DNA from: Solwaraspora sp. WMMD1047
GTDB taxonomy: Bacteria; Actinomycetota; Actinomycetes; Mycobacteriales; Micromonosporaceae
Assembly (NCBI RefSeq): GCF_029626155.1
Contig: NZ_JARUBL010000001.1
Location: 3,638,501 to 3,702,500 of the forward strand
Reading direction: 5' to 3'
Length of the DNA: 64,000 bases
This document shows positions 52,802-61,917 of this stretch, in pieces. Every line of letters begins with the position of its first letter. Within the stretch, counting starts at the first letter, position 1. Below the pieces are notes generated by a model that saw only the letters and a list, made by a program, of their open reading frames with translations, was not told the origin of the DNA and ran no database searches. The translations under genes were made by a program, and so were the position numbers.

Positions 52802-54544
52802 CTACTCGGCGGTCGCCTTGAGACCCCATTCCTGGAGGTTGTAGGTGGGGCCGGCGGAGGTCGCGTTGTCGCGGACGTTCACGTAGTCGGACTTGACCAC
52901 CAGGTAGGTGGGCCGCTGGTAGAGCGGCAGCACGTAGTAGTCGGCGGCCATCAGCGCGTTGGCCTGGTTGAGCAGTTCGGCACCCTTCGCCTCGTCCAGT
53001 TGCGACGCGGCCTGGTTGATCAGGTCGTTGGCGGCCGGGTTCTCCCACTTGCCGAAGTTGCTGCCGCTGCCCAGGCCCCAGAGCTGCTGGGCGCCCTGGA
53101 ACGCGAACGGCGTACCGATCCAGGCGAACACGATCAGGTCGAAGTCGCCGTTGGCCAGCGTGCCGCTGAGGTCCTCGGTGGTTTCGATGGTGGCGTCGAT
53201 GCCGAGTTCCCGGAGGCTGGCCTGGGCCAGTTCGGAGGTGGTCGCCCGGGACTGGTTGCCGGCGGTGTGCCGGATCCGAAGGGTCACCGGCTCGCCGGCG
53301 GGCGTCTTGAGGGCGGTGCCGACGTCGGTGTAGCCGGCGGCGGTCAGGACCTGCTTGGCGGCCTCCACGTCGCCGCTGCCGGCGCCGGTGGGGGTGACCA
53401 CGTCCTGGTAGTACGGGCTGCCGGGGAAGTAGTTGTGGCTGCCCAGCGGCTCGGCCTTCGGGTCGTACTGGCCGACGGTGCGGGCGATGATGCCCGGCAC
53501 GTCGATGGCCTTGAAGACCGCTTCCCGCAGCGCCTTGTCCTTGAGGAACTTGTTCTGCAGGTTGAGGTCGAAGTGTTCCCAGTTCAACCCGTGTCCGATG
53601 TAGGTGTGGTAGCCGGGCAACTGGCTGACCTGGGAGACCATGTCCTGGTTGGGCAGCGGGTAGCCACCCTGCAGTTCGTCGTTCTGCAGTGCCGGCACGA
53701 ACGACGACTGATCTGTGGTGATCTTGAAGATGAACTTCTCCAGCGGCGGCTTGACCTTGCCGTACCACTTGTCGTTCGGGATCTGGATGAGCTGCTGTCC
53801 CTCGACGTAGCTCTCGATCACGTAGGGGCCACCCGACCAGGTCGGCTGGGTGGTCTTGAAGTACTGCCAGGAGGCGGCGAGCTGCTCCGGGGTGTCCGTC
53901 CCGCCGTTTGCCTTGGCGATGTGCGCCGGGTAGATCTCGCCGAAGACCTGGCGCCAGTCCGGGAACTTCACCCCGTCCTGGTAGGTCGCGGTGACCGTCT
54001 TGCCGTCGTCGGAGCCGACCACGCTGGCCAGCACGTCGTAACCGCTGCTGCTGGCGGTGGCGCAGTCCGGGCAGTCCCGGGTGTTGCGGGTCTTGAACTG
54101 GTAGATGAAGTCCTCGGCGCTGATCGGCGTGCCGTCACTCCAGACCGCCTCCGGACGGATCTTGTAGACGACGGTCTGAGGTGACTCGACGGTGATGGTC
54201 GGCTCCTCGACCAGCAGGTCGGTGTTCCAGTGCGGGAGCAGGTCGGGCGCGGCGTAGTAGGCGCCGGGGATCAGACCGTTGAGCATCTGGGTGGTGGAGA
54301 AGTGACCACCGTCGTCGCTGTTGACGTTCCAGGTGGCGATGTCCTGCTCCATGTACCAGACGATCTGGCCGCCCTGTCTGGTCTCGCCGCTGTTGCAGTC
54401 CAGCGGGCGTTCGGCGCACCCGGCCAGGCCGGCCTGGCCCTCGGCCTCGGAGTTGCCGCCGTCGCTGGTGCAGGCGGTGGTGATCAGCACCGCGGTGACG
54501 GCGAGCGAGGTAAGGCCCGCCGCCCTCCTGTGTCGAGTGAACAT
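52802..54544 (-). CDS. Peptide-type ABC transporter substrate-binding lipoprotein
   Basis: Family-5 binding protein of 580 residues. The lipobox is VLITTAC (Cys at about residue 25). Mature protein contains WYMEQDIATWNVNSDDGG, YKIRPEAVWSDGTPISAEDF and HTAGNQSRATTSELAQ, the usual SBP_bac_5 blocks. ATG 54544 is chosen because GGAGG lies 6 bases upstream; the GTG two codons earlier is too close. Substrate could be peptides, sugars or nickel. Confidence 0.87.
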   Translation of the reverse strand: MFTRHRRAAGLTSLAVTAVLITTACTSDGGNSEAEGQAGLAGCAERPLDCNSGETRQGGQIVWYMEQDIATWNVNSDDGGHFSTTQMLNGLIPGAYYAAPDLLPHWNTDLLVEEPTITVESPQTVVYKIRPEAVWSDGTPISAEDFIYQFKTRNTRDCPDCATASSSGYDVLASVVGSDDGKTVTATYQDGVKFPDWRQVFGEIYPAHIAKANGGTDTPEQLAASWQYFKTTQPTWSGGPYVIESYVEGQQLIQIPNDKWYGKVKPPLEKFIFKITTDQSSFVPALQNDELQGGYPLPNQDMVSQVSQLPGYHTYIGHGLNWEHFDLNLQNKFLKDKALREAVFKAIDVPGIIARTVGQYDPKAEPLGSHNYFPGSPYYQDVVTPTGAGSGDVEAAKQVLTAAGYTDVGTALKTPAGEPVTLRIRHTAGNQSRATTSELAQASLRELGIDATIETTEDLSGTLANGDFDLIVFAWIGTPFAFQGAQQLWGLGSGSNFGKWENPAANDLINQAASQLDEAKGAELLNQANALMAADYYVLPLYQRPTYLVVKSDYVNVRDNATSAGPTYNLQEWGLKATAE

Positions 54545-54700
54545 TGGCACCCTCCAGTCGGCGTCGCGGCCGGCGCGCCGGAGCCACTCCGGGACGGCCG
54601 ATCACGTTCGTGTCCACATGAAACGCGCAATATCAACCGATGCCCAGACCATCTGTCGCGTTGTGACGATGTCGTTACTGGACGACGCGACCGGATCGGG

Positions 54701-54716
54701 GCGTGGTCGACCACGC
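54701..54716. promoter_or_regulatory. 16-bp perfect palindrome before the binding-protein gene
   Basis: GCGTGGTCGACCACGC lies 157 bp before the start of the binding-protein gene and 15 bp after the end of the sugar operon. It could be an operator or a short hairpin terminator. Confidence 0.35.
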
Positions 54717-54730
54717 TCTCAAGGAACGCC

Positions 54731-55300
54731 CTACGGGCGCCGTTCGGTTGCCACCGCCGCCATCACCACACAGCCGATCATCGGGACCAGCAGCGGCAGC
54801 AGTTGCCAGGTGACGAGCGCGAGCAGGCCGAGGGCGAGGACCAGCAGCAACGAGCCGGACCGATCGGCGACCACCGTCCGATGAGCGGCGCGGCGCAGCA
54901 GGTCGGGCCACCGGTCGCCGGGGCGCCAGAGCGCGCCGGCCCGCAGCAGCAGCACGGCCAGCCCGACGGCCGTCAGCCCGCTGACGACCGCCACCAGGCC
55001 GCCGCCGGGGACCCGGGTCCGCAGCACCGCCGCGTCGAGCGCCAGCAGCGCGAAGGCGCCGGCGGCGCCGAGCGACCAGCCGGCACTTCCCGGGTACGCC
55101 GAGCGCAGCCGGCCCGCGAACGCACGCAGGGCCGTGCTCTCGCCGTCGACGTGCGCGCTGATCTGGGCGGCACCGGCGGCGAGCGCGGCCAGCAGGGTGA
55201 CCACCGGCACCGCCGCCAGGGTCACCAGCAGCCCGGTCAGCAGGCACTCGCCGAACAGCGCGAAGCGCTGCCCGCGCGCCGGTGGTGCGGGCGGGCTCAC
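54731..55300 (-). CDS. YesL/DUF624-like membrane protein
   Basis: A 189-residue protein with four or five membrane helices (FGECLLTGLLVTLAAVPVVTLLAALAAG; LLLVLALGLLALVTWQLLPLLVPMIG). YesL-like proteins accompany sugar ABC importers. GTG start overlaps the stop of the preceding permease gene (GTGA). Function unknown. Confidence 0.7.
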   Translation of the reverse strand: MSPPAPPARGQRFALFGECLLTGLLVTLAAVPVVTLLAALAAGAAQISAHVDGESTALRAFAGRLRSAYPGSAGWSLGAAGAFALLALDAAVLRTRVPGGGLVAVVSGLTAVGLAVLLLRAGALWRPGDRWPDLLRRAAHRTVVADRSGSLLLVLALGLLALVTWQLLPLLVPMIGCVVMAAVATERRP

Positions 55301-56184
55301 CCCTTGAGCCCCGAGGTGGAGACGCCCTCGACGAGGAATCGCTGGAAGAACAGGAAAAATCCGATCACCGGCACCAGCGCCAGCATCGACATCGCCATCA
55401 GCGCACCGTAGTCCGACAGGCTGGTCTGGTCGATGTAGAGCTGCAGGGCCAGCGGCAGCGGATACTTCTCCGGCGTGCTGACGTAGATCAACGGTCCGAA
55501 GAAGTCGTTCCAGGTCCAGATGAAGGTGAAGATCGCCGTGGTGATCATCGCCGGTCGGGACAGCGGCAGGATGATGTGCCAGAAGGTGCCCCAGTGTCCG
55601 GCGCCGTCGATGCGGGCCGACTCGTCCAGCTCGTGCGGGATGCCGCGCATGAACTGCACCATCAGGAAGACGAAGAACGCCTCCGCGGCGAGGAACTTTC
55701 CGATCAGCAGCGGTAGGTAGGTGTCCACCAGGCCGAGGTTCTGGAAGACCGCGTACTGCGGGATGATCAACACGTGGAACGGCAGTAGCAGGGTGGAGAT
55801 CATCAGGGCGAACATCACGCCCCGGCCGCGGAACCGGAGTCGGGCGAAGGCATAGCCGGCCAGGGCCGAGGAGGCGACCGTGCCGACCACCGACAGCACC
55901 GCGAGCACCGTCGAGTTCCAGAAGAACCGGAACACGCTGATGCCGGCCACCCCGTCGGCCGCCCGCCGGTAGTTCTCGGTGGTCGGCTCGCTGGGTAGCA
56001 GCTCCAGGCTGCCGAGAATGGACTGGGACGGCTTGAACGAGGCGGCCACCACCCAGACCACCGGATAGAGCACCACCGCCAGCAGGGCGAGCGCGCCGAG
56101 GTGCCACCAGATGCTGCCGAGCCGGTGACCGCGCCGCCGCGCGGCGGCCGACGGGGGACCGGGTGGCGGGTCCACGGTGGTCAT
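55297..56184 (-). CDS. Carbohydrate ABC permease (MalG-like)
   Basis: Six membrane helices with the EAA motif ELDESARIDGAGHWGTFWHIILPLSRPAM. VVWVVAASFKPSQSILGSL is the typical MalG N-terminal region. ATG 56184 was chosen because GGAGG lies 7 bases upstream; ATG 56208, which overlaps the stop of the first permease, would add eight residues. Second permease of the sugar operon. Confidence 0.88.
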   Translation of the reverse strand: MTTVDPPPGPPSAAARRRGHRLGSIWWHLGALALLAVVLYPVVWVVAASFKPSQSILGSLELLPSEPTTENYRRAADGVAGISVFRFFWNSTVLAVLSVVGTVASSALAGYAFARLRFRGRGVMFALMISTLLLPFHVLIIPQYAVFQNLGLVDTYLPLLIGKFLAAEAFFVFLMVQFMRGIPHELDESARIDGAGHWGTFWHIILPLSRPAMITTAIFTFIWTWNDFFGPLIYVSTPEKYPLPLALQLYIDQTSLSDYGALMAMSMLALVPVIGFFLFFQRFLVEGVSTSGLKG

Positions 56185-56204
56185 CGGCGTACCTCCGGGT
56201 GTGG

Positions 56205-57170
56205 TCATCGGTTGTCCCCGGAGTAGTGGACCCAGCCGCGTGCGGTGCGGAACAGCACGATCGTCACCAGCCCGATCCCGAGCAGCAGCATCCAGGCCAT
56301 CGCCGAGGCGTAGCCCATCCGGAAGTCGGAGAAGCCCTGACCGTAGAGGTGCACGGTGTAGAAGAGGGTGGACCCGGCCGGGCTGCCGTTCTTGCCCCCG
56401 ATCACGTACGCCGAGGTGAAGATCTGGAAGGAGTTGATCGTCTCCAGCAGCAGGTTGAAGAAGAGCACCGGCGAGATCATCGGCAGGGTGATGGACCTGA
56501 ACCGCCGCCACCGGCCGGCGCCGTCGACGTGCGCCGCCTCGTACAGCTCGGGCGGCACCTGCTTCAGCCCGGCCAGGAAGATGACCATCGGGGCGCCGAA
56601 CTGCCAGACGGCGAGGAGCACCAGCATCAGCAGCGAGTAGTCGGGGTTGCCGAGCCAGCCGCCGGTGCTGACCCCGACCGACCGCATCAGCCGGTCCACC
56701 ACCGCGTCGTCGCTGAACAACGCCCGCCAGACGATCGCGACGCTGACGCTGGCGCCGATCAGGGAGGGTCCGTAGAACGCCGCCCGGTAGAAGCCCTGCG
56801 CCCGGCGGCGGTTGTTCAGCAGCATCGCGACCCCGAGCGCGGCGGCCAGCTTGATCGGCACCGCGAGCAGGACGTAGAGCAGGGTGACCCGGACCGACTG
56901 CAGCCAGCGGGCGTCGCCGAGCATCCGCCGGTAGTTCTCCAGCCCGATCCACTCGGGCGAGGTGAACAGGTTGTAGTCGGTGAAGGAGAGGTAGAGCGAG
57001 GCGGCCATCGGCCCGATGGTCAGCAGCAGCATCCCGATGATCCACGGCGACAGGAAGAGGTATCCCGCCGCCCCGTCGCCGGGGCGGCGGCGCCGCTTGC
57101 GCGACACCGCCGCCCCGGTCCCGGTGGCCGGAGTGCGTTCGGCTGACGTCACCGCGGACGTCGTGGTCAT
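56205..57170 (-). CDS. Carbohydrate ABC permease (MalF-like)
   Basis: A 321-residue permease: GYLFLSPWIIGMLLLTIGPMAASLYLSF is the standard N-terminal helix and PPELYEAAHVDGAGRWRRFRSITLPMISPV the EAA loop. An Arg-rich cytoplasmic N-terminus precedes. ATG overlapped by nothing; GGGGAAG upstream. No ATPase gene is in the operon; such importers often share an MsmK-like ATPase encoded elsewhere. Confidence 0.88.
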   Translation of the reverse strand: MTTTSAVTSAERTPATGTGAAVSRKRRRRPGDGAAGYLFLSPWIIGMLLLTIGPMAASLYLSFTDYNLFTSPEWIGLENYRRMLGDARWLQSVRVTLLYVLLAVPIKLAAALGVAMLLNNRRRAQGFYRAAFYGPSLIGASVSVAIVWRALFSDDAVVDRLMRSVGVSTGGWLGNPDYSLLMLVLLAVWQFGAPMVIFLAGLKQVPPELYEAAHVDGAGRWRRFRSITLPMISPVLFFNLLLETINSFQIFTSAYVIGGKNGSPAGSTLFYTVHLYGQGFSDFRMGYASAMAWMLLLGIGLVTIVLFRTARGWVHYSGDNR

Positions 57171-57219
57171 GATCGGTGCTTCCCCTGACTGGTCCGGTGC
57201 CGTCCTGATCCGTTCCGCC

Positions 57220-58488
57220 TCAGGACTGCAGCGTCTCCTCGGCCTCGGTGAAGAACTGGTCGACCGCCTCCTCGACCGAGATCCGCCGGTAGTGCAGTTC
57301 CTCGCTGATCCGGATGAACGCGGCCTCGATGGTGCCGGCGCCCTTCGGTGGTGCGGGCGGCGCCTTGGTGAGCTGGTCGGCGATGGTCTCCTCGTACGCG
57401 GCGACCGCGGCCAGCGGACCCTCCAACTGGGCGGCGGCCCGCTGCGCGTTGGTGGCGGGCAGGCCGCGGTTGCCGCCGAAGATCCGGCCGGCCTCCGGGT
57501 CGTTGATCATGAACGAGATCAGCTTGGCGGCCGCCTCCGGGTGCTCGGTCCGCTGCGAGGCGCTCAGCAGCATGGCCGGCTTGAGGTACTGGCCGAGCTG
57601 CTGCGGGTTGTCGCTCGGCACCGGTCCGAGTTTGATCTCGATTGTGGACTCCCCGGCGTACCGGACCAGGAAGTTGTCCCAGCCCAGCTCGGAGGCGGCC
57701 AGTCCGTCGACCCAGAGCGAGGCGGGCTTGATCTGGACGGCCTTGTCGACCGGCAGGACGACGTCCTGCTCGATGAGCCGGATACCGTCGTTCCAGAAGT
57801 CGGTCAGCTGCTCCCTGGTGAAACCGAGCTTGCCGTCCTCGGTGAACAGCGCCCCGCCCTGCTGGCGCAGCTGCATCTCCAGGTTGTAGATGATGCCGGT
57901 GTAGTTCCCGCCGCCGTAGACGTCGGTGGCGTCGGTGATCTTCTGCAGCGCGGCGTGGTAGTCGTCCCAGGTCCAGCCGAGCGCCGGCTCGGCGACTCCC
58001 GCCTCGGCGAACTTGGCCGGGTCGTAGAACATGCTCCAGGTGTTGCCGCCGATCGGAACCGCGTACTGCTTACCGTCGACCTCGCCCACGCCCTGGAAGC
58101 CGGGGAGCAGGTCGTCCAGCTTGAGGTTGTCGCTCTCCCGCTTGAGATCGAGCAGCACGCCGCGGTCGGCGTACTCGCGCAGGTAGGAGAAGTCCATCTG
58201 CAACACGTCGGGGGCGTTGCCGCCGGCCGTCTCGGTGGCCATCTTCTGCCAGTACGCCTCGTACTCCTGGAAGCTGGGGGTCACCTTGATGTCCGGGTTC
58301 TGCGACTCGAAGACGGCGATCGCCTGTTGCATCAGGTCGGCCCGGTCGGCGTTGCCCCACCAGGAGTAACGCAACGTGACGGGGCCGGACCCGCCGTCGT
58401 CGTCACCGCAGGCCGCGGTGCCCGCAGCCACGCAGGCAAGGGCCGCGGTCACGGCCAGCACAGTCCTGAATCGTTTCATTCTGTCCAT
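57220..58488 (-). CDS. Carbohydrate ABC substrate-binding lipoprotein
   Basis: A 422-residue family-1 binding protein with a lipobox (VAAGTAAC). The mature protein reads VTLRYSWWGNADRADLMQQAIAVFESQNPDIKVTPSF, YAVPIGGNTWSMFYDP and LISFMINDPEAGRIFGGNRGLP, all family blocks. ATG has GGAGG five bases upstream. First gene of the operon, with a LacI-type AAGCGCTT site upstream. Proximity to a GH51 gene hints at arabino-oligosaccharide uptake; inference only. Confidence 0.88.
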   Translation of the reverse strand: MDRMKRFRTVLAVTAALACVAAGTAACGDDDGGSGPVTLRYSWWGNADRADLMQQAIAVFESQNPDIKVTPSFQEYEAYWQKMATETAGGNAPDVLQMDFSYLREYADRGVLLDLKRESDNLKLDDLLPGFQGVGEVDGKQYAVPIGGNTWSMFYDPAKFAEAGVAEPALGWTWDDYHAALQKITDATDVYGGGNYTGIIYNLEMQLRQQGGALFTEDGKLGFTREQLTDFWNDGIRLIEQDVVLPVDKAVQIKPASLWVDGLAASELGWDNFLVRYAGESTIEIKLGPVPSDNPQQLGQYLKPAMLLSASQRTEHPEAAAKLISFMINDPEAGRIFGGNRGLPATNAQRAAAQLEGPLAAVAAYEETIADQLTKAPPAPPKGAGTIEAAFIRISEELHYRRISVEEAVDQFFTEAEETLQS

Positions 58489-58544
58489 GCGAACCTCCGG
58501 TCATGGCCCATCCAGCGGCGCCGGCTCAAGTGGCGCTGGCCACA

Positions 58545-58560
58545 GGTAAGCGCTTGTCAA
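58545..58560. promoter_or_regulatory. LacI-type operator and -35 of the sugar importer
   Basis: GGTAAGCGCTTGTCAA contains the palindrome AAGCGCTT and, on the minus strand, TTGACA. A LacI-family repressor could cover this promoter. No clear -10 was found. Confidence 0.45.
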
Positions 58561-58710
58561 GGTAGGTTAGGAGGCTGTTACGGTCGCGTCAATGGGGGGC
58601 CTAAAACGTTACAACCGCCCGCCGTCGCCGACCTCTCCGCGCCGCAGGTGGCCACCGGTCAAGGATCGGACCTGGTCCATGCGCCGCACAACCCCGCCGT
58701 CCCGGCGCGA

Positions 58711-59913
58711 TCAACCGTCCGGACCGGCGGCCGGGTCCCGCTGGAAGGCGTCCGAACGGTAGGCGGCCGCGAGTCGCCGCACGGCCTCGGCGAGCAGCTC
58801 GGGGCCGAACAGGGAGAACGACAGCCGCAGGAACCGGTGGCCGGCGCCGGTGACGAAGAACGGCGTGCCCGGCAGGTAGGACATTCCGTGGGCCTCGGCG
58901 TGCGGCAGCAGGGCGGTGCCGCCGCGGGGCTGGGGGAGACACAGCCACAGGAACCACCCGCCGGCCGGCGGGTCGTACCCGACGTCGGGCAGCTCCCGCC
59001 GCACGGCGCCGATCAGCGCGTCGCGCTGCGCCCGGTAGCGGTCCCGGATCCCGGACAGGTGCCGTTCATAGCCGCCGGCCCGGGCGAACTCGGCCATCGC
59101 CAGCGCGGTGGTGTGGTTGACGCCGCCCCCACTGTCGACACTGCCGCGCAGTCGAAGGGCCCGGACCAGCTCGGCGCTGCCGGTCACCCAGCCCAGCCGC
59201 AGACCGGGCGCCACCGTCTTGGCGAACGAGCCGATCCGGGCCACCGGCCCGCTGTCGTCCAGGCTGAACAGGGAGGGCGGTGCCGGCCCGTCGTAGGCCA
59301 GCTCCCGGTAGGTGTCGTCCTCCACCAGCACCGTCCCGGCGCGCCGGGCAACCGCCACCAGCGCCGCCCGGCGGGCGGCCGACAACGACCGCCCGGACGG
59401 GTTGTTGAAGGTCGGTACGAGGTAGACCATCGGCACCCGACCGCCCTCGCGGTGGACCCGACCGATCAGGTCGCCGGTCGCGTCGGGGTCGATTCCCTCG
59501 CCGTCGACCGGGGCGGCCCGCAGGCCTACCTCCCGGTCGGCCAGCACCCGCAGCGCCAGGTGGTAGGTGGGCGAGTCGACGAGCACGGTGTCGCCGGGCC
59601 GGCAGAGCAGCGCGGACACCAGGTCCAGGCCGTGCGAGGCGCCGGCCGTGACGAAGACCTGGTCGGGTCGGGGGATGAGCGCGTCGCACTGGCCCAGCCG
59701 GTGGCGCAGCCACTCGATCAGCGGTCCCGGCCCGGCCGAGTGGCCGTAGGTGAGCGCCGCCGGCCCGTACCGGTCCATGGCGGCCCGGCCCGCTTCGGCC
59801 CACTGCCGCACCGGCAGGGCCGCCGGGTGCGGGTGGCCCCAGCCGAGGTCGAGAACGTCCTCCCGGCCACCGAACTGGACGGTCGGGACGGGTTCCGAGG
59901 CGTACCCGGTCAC
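58711..59913 (-). CDS. PLP-dependent aminotransferase (class I/II)
   Basis: A 400-residue fold-type I aminotransferase. FVTAGASHGLDLV, VPTFNNPSGRSL, VEDDTYRELAY and the PLP Lys motif SFAKTVAPGLRLGW are present. The sequence resembles the aminotransferase half of MocR/ARO8-type proteins, but has no GntR domain. GTG 59913 with TACGGT exactly six bases upstream suggests a leaderless mRNA. Lies between the sugar operon and the GH51 gene; substrate unknown. Confidence 0.83.
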   Translation of the reverse strand: MTGYASEPVPTVQFGGREDVLDLGWGHPHPAALPVRQWAEAGRAAMDRYGPAALTYGHSAGPGPLIEWLRHRLGQCDALIPRPDQVFVTAGASHGLDLVSALLCRPGDTVLVDSPTYHLALRVLADREVGLRAAPVDGEGIDPDATGDLIGRVHREGGRVPMVYLVPTFNNPSGRSLSAARRAALVAVARRAGTVLVEDDTYRELAYDGPAPPSLFSLDDSGPVARIGSFAKTVAPGLRLGWVTGSAELVRALRLRGSVDSGGGVNHTTALAMAEFARAGGYERHLSGIRDRYRAQRDALIGAVRRELPDVGYDPPAGGWFLWLCLPQPRGGTALLPHAEAHGMSYLPGTPFFVTGAGHRFLRLSFSLFGPELLAEAVRRLAAAYRSDAFQRDPAAGPDG

Positions 59914-59919
59914 TGATCC

Positions 59920-59925
59920 ACCGTA
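59920..59925 (-). promoter_or_regulatory. Leaderless promoter -10 for the aminotransferase
   Basis: Minus-strand TACGGT, six bases, GTG at 59913. Confidence 0.5.
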
Positions 59926-59965
59926 GTGCCCGGCGCCGGCCGGTGGGCCGGCGCCGGGCGGCCGG

Positions 59966-61486
59966 TCAGCCGGCGGGTGGCGCCTGCAGCCGCAGCACGT
60001 TCCACGAGACCGGTGGTAGGACCACCTCGATCGCGCCGTCACCGGCGGTCACCCCCGGGTGCGGGCGGGGCCGCACCCGGTCCGGCTCGGCGGCGGTGTT
60101 CACCGCGTACACGTCGGGGTCGGCCAGCACCGTGCAGTCGCCGGGAACCAGACCACCGGGGAAGGCGTGGGTGTCGATCCGCAGGGTGACCGGCTCGGTG
60201 GTGGCCCGGCTGACCGCGAAGACCGTGACGTCGCCCGACTCCGGGTCGTGGGTGGCGACGGCGTCCACCAGCGGTGCCGGGCCGTGCCGGGCGGTCTCGT
60301 ACGCGGCGACCCGGGGCTCGACCCGCAGCACCTCGCCGCGGGCCAGCGTGGACGCCTGGGCGAACGGGTGGAAGATGGTCTGCCGCCAGGCCGGCCCGCC
60401 GGGTTCGGTCATGATCGGGGCGATCACGTTCACCAGCTGCGCCTGGCAGGCGGCGGTCACCCGGTCGCTGTTGCGCAGCAGGCAGATCAGCATGCTGCCC
60501 ACCACGACGGCGTCGGCGACGTGGTAGATGTCCTCGAGTTGCCGGGGCGCCCGCGGCCAGCCCACCCGCGGGCCCTGGTTCAGTTCGCGGCTCATGTACC
60601 ACACGTTCCACTCGTCGAACGAGAGCTGGATCCGCTTGTGGTTCTTGAGTTTGGCACCGACGTGGTCGGCGGTGGCGACGACCGACCGGATGAAGCGTTC
60701 CATGTCCACCGTGGAGGCCAGGAAGGACCCGAGGTCGCCGTCGTGCTCCTCGTAGTAGGCGTGCAGCGAGATGTAGTCCACCACGTCGTAGGTCTCGGTC
60801 AGCACCTCGGCCTCCCAGCTGCCGAAGGTGGGCATGCCGGCGCCGGAGGACCCGCAGACGACGAGTTCCAGGTCCGGATCGCTCATCCGCATCGCCCGGG
60901 CGGTCTGGGCGGCCAGCCGGCCGTACTCGACCGCGTTCTTGTTGCCGATCTGCCAGGAGCCGTCCATCTCGTTGCCGAGACACCACATCCGGATGTCGTG
61001 CGGCTCGACCGCGCCGCCGGCGATCCGCCGCTGCGACAGGTGGGTGCCGTCCGGGTGGTTGGCGTACTCCAGCAGGTCGAGCGCCTCCGCGACGCCGCGG
61101 GTGCCCAGATTGACGGCCATCATCGGTTCCACCCCGGCGCGCCGGCACCAGGCGACGAACTCGTCGATGCCGACCTCGTTGGTCTCGGTCGTGTGCCAGG
61201 CGAGCTCCCGACGGACCGGCCGCTCGGCGCGTGGGCCGATGCCGTCCTCCCAGCGGTAACCCGACACGAAGTTGCCGCCGGGGTAGCGCACGGTGCTGAC
61301 TCCGAGTTCGCGGGTGAGGGCGAGTACGTCGCCACGGAACCCGTCCGGATCGGCGGTGGGATGCTCGGGTTCGTAGATGCCGGTGTAGACACAGCGCCCG
61401 AGGTGTTCGACGAACGAGCCGAAGGTCCGGCGGCTGACCGGGGCGATCGTGAAGGCGGGATCGAGGGCGATGGACGCCTGCTGCAC
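59966..61486 (-). CDS. abfA: GH51 alpha-L-arabinofuranosidase
   Basis: Intracellular retaining arabinofuranosidase of 506 residues. The acid/base Glu is in WCLGNEMDGSW (Glu173) and the nucleophile Glu in LSFDEWNVWYM (Glu292). VRYPGGNFVSGYRWEDGIGP is the substrate-binding loop. No signal peptide, so it acts on imported arabino-oligosaccharides. GTG start with GGAGGAG four to seven bases upstream. A vegetative-type promoter with an overlapping LacI-like operator precedes it. Likely works with the nearby sugar importer. Confidence 0.93.
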   Translation of the reverse strand: MQQASIALDPAFTIAPVSRRTFGSFVEHLGRCVYTGIYEPEHPTADPDGFRGDVLALTRELGVSTVRYPGGNFVSGYRWEDGIGPRAERPVRRELAWHTTETNEVGIDEFVAWCRRAGVEPMMAVNLGTRGVAEALDLLEYANHPDGTHLSQRRIAGGAVEPHDIRMWCLGNEMDGSWQIGNKNAVEYGRLAAQTARAMRMSDPDLELVVCGSSGAGMPTFGSWEAEVLTETYDVVDYISLHAYYEEHDGDLGSFLASTVDMERFIRSVVATADHVGAKLKNHKRIQLSFDEWNVWYMSRELNQGPRVGWPRAPRQLEDIYHVADAVVVGSMLICLLRNSDRVTAACQAQLVNVIAPIMTEPGGPAWRQTIFHPFAQASTLARGEVLRVEPRVAAYETARHGPAPLVDAVATHDPESGDVTVFAVSRATTEPVTLRIDTHAFPGGLVPGDCTVLADPDVYAVNTAAEPDRVRPRPHPGVTAGDGAIEVVLPPVSWNVLRLQAPPAG

Positions 61487-61530
61487 AGGTCTCCTCCAGG
61501 TGGTGGCGCAGGGGAGGTGGGCTCCGTGCA

Positions 61531-61558
61531 GTGTTAGCGGTCACATCCGGTTTGTCAA
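61531..61558 (-). promoter_or_regulatory. Promoter and operator of the arabinofuranosidase gene
   Basis: Minus-strand TTGACA, 16 bases, TAACAC. TGTTAGCGGTCACA (61532-61545) in the spacer and -10 is an imperfect dyad with a CG centre, as in LacI-family operators. Confidence 0.5.
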
Positions 61559-61563
61559 GAACA

Positions 61564-61593
61564 TGGCGGTTCCGGCCGGAGCCGGAACCGCCA
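61564..61593 (-). terminator. Hairpin terminator of the small membrane protein gene
   Basis: Perfect 13-bp stem (arm TGGCGGTTCCGGC) with a 4-nt loop, 22 bp beyond the stop codon. Confidence 0.65.
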
Positions 61594-61614
61594 CCCGTCG
61601 TCATCGGTACGCGG

Positions 61615-61821
61615 TCACTCGGACGGTTCGGGGACGTCACACTCGATCTTCGGGTTCAGCCCCACGTAGTTCAGCGGACCGGCGATGACGGTGACGATCG
61701 TCGTGCCGGCCTCAGCGCAGTTGTCGTTCGAGTCGTTGAAGTAGCCACGCTGTCCGGCCGCGATCGCGCCGATGATCAGCCAGATGACGAGGAGGATTCC
61801 TCCGATTGATCCGCTCCGCAC
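61615..61821 (-). CDS. Small single-span membrane protein
   Basis: A 68-residue protein: one transmembrane helix (GGILLVIWLIIGAIAAG), then a polar C-terminus with two Cys (DNCAEAG, KIECDVPE). GTG 61821 with GGAGG five bases upstream decides the start. Similar small proteins are common in actinomycetes; function unknown. Confidence 0.65.
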   Translation of the reverse strand: MRSGSIGGILLVIWLIIGAIAAGQRGYFNDSNDNCAEAGTTIVTVIAGPLNYVGLNPKIECDVPEPSE

Positions 61822-61917
61822 TGTTGCCTCCTCGGTCGGGGGTCCGCGGGGTCGGACCCTCACATGACGGACTCTCGTACCCGGTTCGAGGTGGAGCTGA
61901 AACGTCGGGGCCGCCGT

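Noticed and set aside
57016-59916. Open frame of 966 codons opposite the sugar importer and aminotransferase genes
   Set aside because: Spans three unrelated genes on the other strand; no motif and no ribosome-binding site.
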